NCBI GenBank assembly: GCA_034687125.1
Contig: JAQGBZ010000271.1
Coordinates: 23,068 to 87,067 of the forward strand
Length of the DNA stretch: 64,000 bases
Direction: 5' to 3'
From: Neelides folsomi
Lineage: Eukaryota; Arthropoda; Collembola; Neelipleona; Neelidae
Shown here: positions 57,928-64,000 of the stretch, one piece after another
Layout: each line of letters starts with the position of its first letter
Numbering within the stretch: position 1 is the stretch's first letter
Position numbers and translations under genes: made by a program
The notes under the pieces: generated by a model
What the model was told of the DNA's origin: nothing
Seen by the model: the letters and a program-made list of their open reading frames with translations, nothing else
The model's database searches: none

Positions 57928-60375
57928 TCATTCTGCGACTTGTTTATTCTTTTTATTTTTCTTCTTCTTCCTTGGTGGTTCTTCTACAGCTTGTTCAACT
58001 TCTTGTTCTACTGTAGCATCTTCTTCCATCTCCGATAACTTCCTCTTCTTTTTCTTTTTCTTCTTCTTCTCCCCATCTTGAGATTGGTCGAGGAAGGAAG
58101 CTGAAAGAATATTGGATTCATTGATGGCCTCGGCCATAACATCCACGTTCTTTCGAGGAAGGTCGCCGCTCTCATAAAACTTAAGTCGCTCCTCCACTTG
58201 TTCCCGAAGTTTACCACCATAAACACTATTGGGGAATTCTTTAAAAATAAAATAAAATCATGATTAAATCATTATTCAAATCAATTAAGTCATTATAATT
58301 AATTATTTTTTGATCAGATATATAATAGGTATTTTTCTCAGCATGAACATAAGCGTGGTGCATGAACCGTTCATCATGAATTTATAAATAAAATAATTTA
58401 ATAGTTTAAAAAAATACCCGTGAAACAATCAATCCTTGAGGCGATTGTGCATTTGTTTGCTAAAAATCTGGAAATTCTTCCTTTATTTGCTGCGCCAGCT
58501 CGACCTTAAAATTGTTATATTTTAAAATTAATAACTCACATTCACTACAAAATTTCATTAAAATCCCAATAAAGTGGACAAATAAATACCGATAAATGTT
58601 GAATGAAATAGGAGTCCATATTTCGGTGTTTTTCCTCTAGTCTTAAGAGCTCTAAAGAGGGCTTTCTCTGCACCGAGAATTTGAACTGTTGAAGCTGGGA
58701 ATTTTGCCAAATTGGTGAGTGAGCCGGCGTGTGATATCAGACGAGCGGCTACGGACTCTCCAAGTAAGGATGTTAAGTTAGGAGCGACGGAAGCCATTTT
58801 TGATTGAAGATATTTTAGTAGAGATCTTAAATCGAAATTAAAATATTTAGTTAAGGGACAATAAAAGTAATAAATCAAGTTAAATTTTTAAAATAAGGAA
58901 ATGTTTCTTGTTTATTATGAGCAAATCAAAAGAATTGAACTACTCCCCATAAACGAGAATTAATCTGGGCCTGTGGAAAGATCTACAAGAGATTTAATAC
59001 TGCTTGTAAATGGCAAATAGGCCCCAATATAAAAAAAGTGCATTAGTGTATAGATAATAAACTCAAAATTATTATTGCTAAAACTTACTTTCGATATTCG
59101 GCTAGTTGAATAACCCGTTTAGCGAAGCTTTCAATATTAATAAGATCAATTGGTGAAATGTCCATCCCCATTGATGAATTCGAAGCAACAAGAATTGCCT
59201 GTGCTTTAGCAGAATCCCCTATCATTTCTCCAAGTACTTCCAATTTGCTTTCATCCAACTCTTTTCTGTTCTTGATGTAATGAACGACCTTGGCGTAGAG
59301 GTAATTGTCGCTCACAATTTTAATGAGCTCTGGGAAATGGTATGAGTACCATTCACGAATCCTCATAGAGAAAGTGTTTACATCTTTGTCAAGTTGGTCA
59401 AGTAGGGCGATGCTTTGAATTATCATGTTGTCGGAACGATTAACATTAAACTTTACTTTAGACCTCGAATAAGCATGACCGAGACCCAGTTGGGATTTGC
59501 CACCTGAAATTAAAGAATGTAAATTGTAACTTGATATTTTATAAAATTTTGAAAGAAATTGTATTTTTTATATAAATAAGCGTCAGATTAGGTAAGGGAT
59601 TTTGTCATCAATAAATTCAGACCAAGATGATTCATCATTTGCATGAAGGTAAAACTGAATTATTTAAATTTTATAACAGATTAAAATATATACCAGCTTC
59701 ATTTGTAAGGCCTTTGACCATCTTGTAAAAATGAGTTCGGACGCCTCTACATATCTCTTGTACGAGAGCTCCGACACGGATCTTAATTTTAGGAAAGGCT
59801 TCGCTAATGGCGGCTCCGAGTTTTGGCTCTGCAATGCCCAAGGTCATCTTCTTAACAGCAAATTCAGAAATGAAGAATTTAAGGTCATCGGGAAGGACGC
59901 CTTCGGTGATGGAATTCAAATTTTCCAATGCGGCTTGTGCCGTCTTGAATGGGCTGAATGCAACCAATTGAGCAACTGCTGTAAATCTCGAATAATCGCT
60001 TATACAAGATTCCACCTAAAACAGTTAAAAACGCACAATTATAATTTTGATTCAAAAAATTTGATTTAAAAAATAATTTAATTTTTTCGAAAATCAGATT
60101 TTAAAGGTATTTTTCTCAGCATCGACATAAGCGTGGTGCATGAACCGTTCATCATTAATTCATTAATCGTAATAAACATTCTTAGGCAAGTAATTTATAA
60201 AATTAGAGCCCAAATGTAGTATAAAATTAAAAGTTAATGCATGATCATATAAAAGAAAATGGAGTAAACTTGCCTCTGAAAGGAACATGCTCTCCTCCTC
60301 GAACTCTTTGATTTTAAATGCCGCAAATCCTGCTGCATGTTCGAACAGCAGGTGTAGCTTTGATTCCCCTGCCAT
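57928..60375 (-). CDS. Nop56: NOP56, core protein of box C/D snoRNPs
   Basis: Six exons on the minus strand: 60274-60375, 59694-60015, 59089-59503, 58590-58825, 58418-58504, 57928-58238. The phases join, 1473 nt, 490 aa, close to the insect protein. NOP56 is one of four core proteins (with NOP58, fibrillarin and SNU13) of particles that 2'-O-methylate rRNA in the nucleolus. The N-terminal domain ([19 protein letters not shown]) binds fibrillarin; the middle NOSIC/coiled-coil region includes [20 protein letters not shown]; the Nop domain (about 250-400) has [16 protein letters not shown] and [20 protein letters not shown]; the C-terminus is a Lys-rich tail ([22 protein letters not shown]). The residues 142-280 match human NOP56 rather than NOP58. 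Intron 1 is GC-AG, and introns 1, 2, 3 and 5 each contain a candidate snoRNA; intron 4 (85 nt) is too short for one. Confidence 0.96.
58309..58382 (-). ncRNA. Box C/D snoRNA in NOP56 intron 5 (SNORD32/snR40-like 18S guide), copy 1
   Basis: Read on the minus strand: C box ATGATGA (58371-58377), guide CATGCACCACG, D'-like CTTA, C'-like ATGCTGA, second spacer, D box CTGA (58314-58317). CATGCACCAC pairs perfectly with 18S rRNA GUGGUGCAUG, which is conserved in all eukaryotes. Pairing continues 5' with GAACGG after one bulged T. The nucleotide five upstream of D' pairs with the G that human SNORD32A (Gm1328) and yeast snR40 modify, from memory. The D box is 75 nt from the 3' splice site. A near-identical copy lies in intron 1. 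The second spacer differs between the copies, so only the first guide appears constrained. A clear terminal stem is not visible. Confidence 0.78.
58899..59025 (-). ncRNA. Candidate H/ACA snoRNA in NOP56 intron 3
   Basis: Read on the minus strand, about 127 nt. Hairpin 1 (59025-58967) has a lower stem GGGCCT/AGGCCC, an open pocket, and an upper stem TACAAG/CTTGTA. It is followed at once by AGATTA (58961-58966), matching the H box ANANNA. Hairpin 2 has a lower stem TTCT-c-GTTTAT/ATAAAC-a-AGAA and an 11-position upper stem (GAGTAGTTCAA/TTGATTTGCTC) with one mismatch. Directly after its stem comes ACA (58902-58904), three bases from the predicted 3' end. This is the full hairpin-H-hairpin-ACA layout of a pseudouridylation guide. 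The pocket of hairpin 2 as drawn is small, and I cannot name an rRNA target. Confidence 0.7.
59578..59643 (-). ncRNA. Box C/D snoRNA in NOP56 intron 2
   Basis: Read on the minus strand: C box ATGATGA (59632-59638), guide ATCATCTTGGT, D' box CTGA (59617-59620), five bases, C' box TTGATGA (59605-59611), guide ending CCCTTACCTAAT, D box CTGA (59583-59586). All four boxes are present with normal spacing (11 and 18 nt guides). The D box lies 79 nt from the 3' splice site. By the D+5 rule the predicted targets are an A in ACCAAGATGAT and a G in ATTAGGTAAGGG; I cannot assign these to rRNA from memory. The terminal stem is weak. Confidence 0.76.
60089..60160 (-). ncRNA. Box C/D snoRNA in NOP56 intron 1 (SNORD32/snR40-like 18S guide), copy 2
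   Basis: Same organisation as the intron 5 copy: C box ATGATGA (60149-60155), identical guide CATGCACCACG, D'-like CTTA, C'-like ATGCTGA, D box CTGA (60094-60097). The two copies share about 50 bases with only a few differences, then diverge in the second spacer, while both keep a CTGA at nearly the same place (C-to-D span 62 here, 64 in copy 1). The D box is 78 nt from the 3' splice site. The host intron uses a GC donor. Confidence 0.78.
60268..60273 (-). other. GC-type 5' splice site (GC-AG intron 1 of NOP56)
   Basis: On the minus strand exon 1 ends ...TTTCAGAG and the intron begins GCAAGT (60273 to 60268), ending TTTTAG at 60016. The NOP5N domain joins as MFLSE then [11 protein letters not shown], matching the human protein across the junction. 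Same AG|GCAAGT context as the GC donor in glutamate synthase. Confidence 0.82.
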
Positions 60376-60846
60376 TATGGCTTAAAATTAAAGTTAATCG
60401 TGGTCAGAATCGTAGTTAAATGTTGGAAAGTTGGAGAGCTAAGGACGAGGGAGCATGCCGAGCACGCCGGATTTTCCAACACGCTTTATCAGAGTGCCAA
60501 GTAGATGCGCAAAGACCGCGAGTCAACGCAGCCTTTAAATTCAGTTCGAATTTGAACATTTTGAAATTAATAATTCGATCTACTTGATTTGCCATTTTAT
60601 TAAATTTGATTTGATTCTCTGATTGACTATAAAAAATAATTGACTTGATAATGCCGATAACTGACAAAGTGATTTAACTGGATTATTGATATACTATTAT
60701 GATATAATCATTCGAGATTTGATTCATTTGATCTTTTCTCATATTCATTTCTCTTTTAAAATGGACTAGACCCAATAAAATTACAATATAACATTTTATT
60801 AGATTAATAAGTGATTCAATTGCAAAATATAAATTTCGAATTAAAC
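60376..60846. promoter_or_regulatory. Bidirectional promoter region of NOP56 and GLE1
   Basis: Only 471 bp separate the two divergent start codons (NOP56 at 60375, minus; GLE1 at 60847, plus). Both 5' UTRs and promoters must fit here. The NOP56-proximal 150 bases are GC-richer. No TATA box was identified with confidence. An 83-codon minus frame at 60416-60667 is probably chance. Confidence 0.6.
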
Positions 60847-63424
60847 ATGTCTTCGCCAGCGGACTTAAAGATTATTAAAATGTTGGAAAACTCACCTAAA
60901 GGACGACTTATGTACGAAACCGGGTGGGATAAAGCTCCACATAGCACATTGGTAAATTGACATTATAATATTTAAATAATAAATACGAATATATAAATAT
61001 GGTGGCTTAATGTTAGTGGGTATTGACCGGTATTGTAATTTTTAACGTCTTGTATTTTGTTTACATTTGTAAATTAATGTTAACTATAAGTTAAAAGGAC
61101 GTTAATTTTCGTCGAGTATATACAAATTATTTAATACGACTTCTAATCGTCAATTTTTTATATTTTAGCTTCTAGTGTCGAATATTCAATCAGAGACTGA
61201 CGACCAGAAACATCGAATTATCGAAAGAGCTATCCGTCTGAGCAGAAAATCTTTAAATGAAACTCCGAAAAGGCCAAGCTTTTCTAATGACCTTATTTCT
61301 CCGAGATCAAATACGAAAACGAAAGTTAGAAGTTTTACATTTGAGACACAAGAACCTCAATGTAAGTAATTTTATCAAAAATATTATATTAGACGGAATG
61401 GATGGGAGTATTTTTATTTACGACAATTTCATTACCTTCAGAAAACAAGCTAATTTAATTCACGGTTTCAATTTCTCGTAGTTGAGCGAACTAAAAACTC
61501 TACCAGTGAAGGCGAAGACGAACCAAAATCAACAGAAAAGCGAGGATACGGAATTTTGGATGACGACAAATTTGATATAATTGGAGAAGCTGTAGCAATG
61601 AATCTCAACTCTCCAGTTTATGACAATGCTCAAACGCTCCTTCGCGAATACAATAGAAAAAGAGTTGTAAAAGATAAAATAAAAGTGGAAAATATTAAAG
61701 ACGAGTTCGACCAACATGAATGGGAATTCACTGAAATATTAAAAAGTAAATATGAAGCAATCGAAAAGAAATATAACGAGAAATATAAAGAAATTCGAAA
61801 AGAAGTGGAAATTCGCGAAAAGGAATTCGACCTATTAGAACAACGCTGTAAAGAAGAAGGGGAAAGGGAAATTCTTCGAAAAAATCAAATTCTGAGCGAA
61901 ATAAAGGAAAAGGAAAAGGCCAAAGTAGCGGCAGCACAAATTCAACAGAAGGAATTCGAAGCCCAGAAGGCCATTCAAGCCCAAAAAGAGAAAGAACGTC
62001 AATTGGAAACTGAAGAGGCGAAGAGGAAGGCCGAAGAAGCTAAAAGTCATGCAGAAGCTCTGAAATTACAAGAAGAAGCAGAAAAAAAGAAATTAAAAGA
62101 AGAGGATGATAAAAAATCTGCAGCAGCCAAACAATCCATTTCATCTCAAGAAGTTCCTATTGAATTCAAAGGTTGCATTTTCAAGGGAGATTTAGACAAA
62201 TATCTTAAAAGTCAACACATCCTTGAAAATGTGAAACGAGATGTTCAGCATATTTCAGCTCAAGATCCTCAAACGAAGCAATTTTATTTCTTAGCTTCTA
62301 AGAGCGTCAACACTCCGTTAAATTCATTGTCGGCTGAACAAGGGATTGGAGCCAAACTGAATCATTTGATCAAGCTCTTACAAGGAGAATCCGTCCTAGT
62401 CGATGAAAAACCTTTTTCTCATACCAGTAAGTTAAAGTATACTAATTTTAATGATAAAAGAAAATAAAAGTTAACTATTATTATTAATCTTTACAATTAA
62501 AATAAATAAATCAATAAACCAAATGTTGATTTATAAAATAGCTAATAAATAATTTCTATTTATTAAGTGATGCAGAAAGGAGATTTATTCATCAACAATT
62601 TATTAGCAAATCGATTTGTTAAGAAATCCGAAGCTGAAATCACCAAAGGAGGAAATTTCATTTTGCCACTTGCTACGCTTGGCGTGAGCCTTGTGACAAA
62701 ATTCCCAACTTTGGGTATTTTAATTCAATCAGCTTTTTACAAACATTGTCCCTTCCTTGTACCTTTCAATTATCCTCGGAATAATCTTTCTGTGGAACAA
62801 TACGCCGCCACAATTGGACATGACATCAAAGGAGGAGAAAGTGCCGTGACTCAAACTCTCATTGAAAGACTTTCTGGGTAAAATTATAATCAAGTCTCAA
62901 TTATCTGAAATAAATTTCCATTAAATTAAATTTTTGGTGAATTATAATTTTTTAATAGATATTGCATCTTATATGGAATGATGGTGAAACAAATTATTGA
63001 AAATAAAACCAAAATGACTGGAGGAGCAGCGAATTTCTTTACATTGGAAGAAGTTTGGAGGATCATCGCTGTCATTTTGAAACTTCGTAAGTTATATAAT
63101 TTTTATAGATCTAATTACAGAAATATAACACGATAAAGCTGAATTTATTATTTGAGCGTAATTTGCAATAATCATTCATTATTTATAGAACCCCAATTAG
63201 ATGTGACTGCCACCGTTCTTCAGTCTTTACTTGACACCGTCGGAGATCGTCTCGAAGAAACATACCGTAAACAGTTTTGGAAAATTATGCAGTTCATCGT
63301 TTCACAGTTTGTAGGGAAGATTCGCGGAATTACACCCCCAAATAAAGTTGGAGCTATTTCCAGATTTGAAATATTCCTGGAGGCCAAAATGAAGTCTGGA
63401 TTCCGAAAAACCAACTTCTTTTAA
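60847..63424 (+). CDS. GLE1: GLE1, mRNA export factor of the nuclear pore cytoplasmic face
   Basis: Six exons: 60847-60951, 61169-61361, 61482-62426, 62568-62877, 62959-63086, 63189-63424. The phases join, 1917 nt, 638 aa (human GLE1 is 698). GLE1, with inositol hexakisphosphate, activates the DEAD-box helicase DBP5/DDX19 at the pore and also acts in translation. The N-terminal 150 residues are polar and disordered. About 150-310 is a long Glu/Lys/Gln-rich coiled coil (EYNRKRVVKDK, EEAKRKAEEAKSHAEALKLQ). The C-terminal third is the HEAT-like GLE1 domain, with CPFLVPFNYPRNN, SVEQYAATIGHDIK and LDVTATVLQSLLDTVGDRLE, which align with human CPYSVPF and SDVTATLLFDFLEVCGNAL. The C-terminus ends at RKTNFF. 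The start ATG sits a few codons before a polar start (MSSPADLKII). Confidence 0.93.
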
Positions 63425-64000
63425 TTTTGTATAGTTTCTAAAAAATTGTGAGTTTTTAATTTATTTACGAATGATTATTATTGAATTTTGGCAGTCATTT
63501 TTAAATATCATTTTTATTGCTAAAACTTAATACTGATATTACAAATATAATTGATATGCATATTTTATACAAACATATATCGCATAATTCAAGTGTTCAA
63601 CTTAAATAAAAATTTAATGGCAATATGTTAATTTTATATCTACCTATATATGACACAACCAAACTCAAGTACTTATCATTGTGTGTATCATATATGGTCG
63701 AATTATGAAAGTAATAAAATCACTCATTGTCAATAAAATTTTAATCCATAGTTGTTTCATTAACCCACGTGTGATTAAACTGACAATGAGTTTACCTATT
63801 TAAAGTTATACTAATACATACATACACATACCTGTACCAATTTTTTTACAATATAAGAGAACATGAAATTAATTAGCTTGAAATACGAAAAAAAGACAAT
63901 TCTATACAAATAATAAATATTACATACTCTCTATGTCTGAGAGTTATGCCGATTTTTATGAGTCATCAATGTTTACCTTTGGTAGCCTTACAACAAATCC
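63425..64000. other. Region downstream of GLE1
   Basis: AT-rich, no coding frame. An AATAAA at about 63606-63611 (180 bases after the stop) is a plausible poly(A) signal for GLE1. Nothing else was recognised. Confidence 0.5.

Noticed and set aside
58338-58377. A 40-nt C/D RNA ending at the inner CTGA (58338-58341)
   Set aside because: This leaves no room for D'/C' boxes and puts the D box 99 nt from the splice site. The outer CTGA at 58314 matches the spacing seen in introns 1 and 2, and the inner motif fits a C' box (ATGCTGA).
58505-58589. snoRNA in NOP56 intron 4
   Set aside because: The intron is only 85 nt and contains no TGATGA/CTGA pair or H/ACA-type stems.
58328-60160. The two similar intron segments as a dispersed transposon repeat
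   Set aside because: Similarity is confined to the snoRNA core, has no terminal repeats or target-site duplication, and contains ordered C/D elements plus an 18S-complementary guide.

Overview
The window is nuclear DNA of an invertebrate, most likely an arthropod. Bulk sequence is AT-rich, genes are split by GT-AG introns from about 50 bases to several kb, and the gene set fits: a canoe-type afadin, a GckIII kinase, a fused NADH-type glutamate synthase (absent from vertebrates) and a quiver/Ly6-like GPI protein. No bacterial features, CRISPR arrays, rRNA genes or recognisable transposons were seen. Gene models were built by hand from reading frames, splice sites and remembered homologues. For every complete model the exon phases join and the summed length is a multiple of three.

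Layout: (1) 1-570 (+), last three exons of a LYST/mauve-like BEACH-WD40 protein. (2) 571-5012, non-coding, ending in a GC-rich probable promoter. (3) 5013-32287 (+), afadin/canoe, 20 exons, 1773 aa (RA-RA-FHA-DIL-PDZ-coiled coil); its large introns hold an extra 129-codon open frame, a perfect 19-bp hairpin, a palindrome and an (AT)12 tract. (4) 32288-35588, intergenic with a TATA-like site. (5) 35589-47567 (+), glutamate synthase, 20 exons, 2064 aa, including one GC-AG intron. (6) 49552-53717 (-), GckIII-type STE20 kinase, 665 aa. (7) 55759-56600 (-), a 189-aa Ly6/three-finger GPI protein with a Ser/Thr/Pro-rich insert. (8) 57928-60375 (-), NOP56, 490 aa. (9) 60847-63424 (+), GLE1, 638 aa, head-to-head with NOP56 across 471 bp. 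(10) 63425-64000, AT-rich tail.

The most interesting find is in NOP56. Four of its five introns each appear to carry a snoRNA on the coding strand: a duplicated C/D-box snoRNA (introns 1 and 5) with a guide matching the universally conserved 18S rRNA segment GUGGUGCAUG, a second type of C/D snoRNA with clear C, D', C' and D boxes (intron 2), and an H/ACA-like RNA (intron 3). The D boxes of the three C/D RNAs all lie 75-79 nt from the 3' splice site, the spacing known for intronic C/D snoRNAs. So the gene for a core C/D snoRNP protein also makes guide RNAs for its own type of particle.

The genes are otherwise independent housekeeping or cell-biology genes: lysosome-related trafficking (LYST), adherens junctions (afadin), ammonia assimilation (GOGAT), kinase signalling (GckIII), surface signalling (Ly6), ribosome biogenesis (NOP56) and mRNA export (GLE1).
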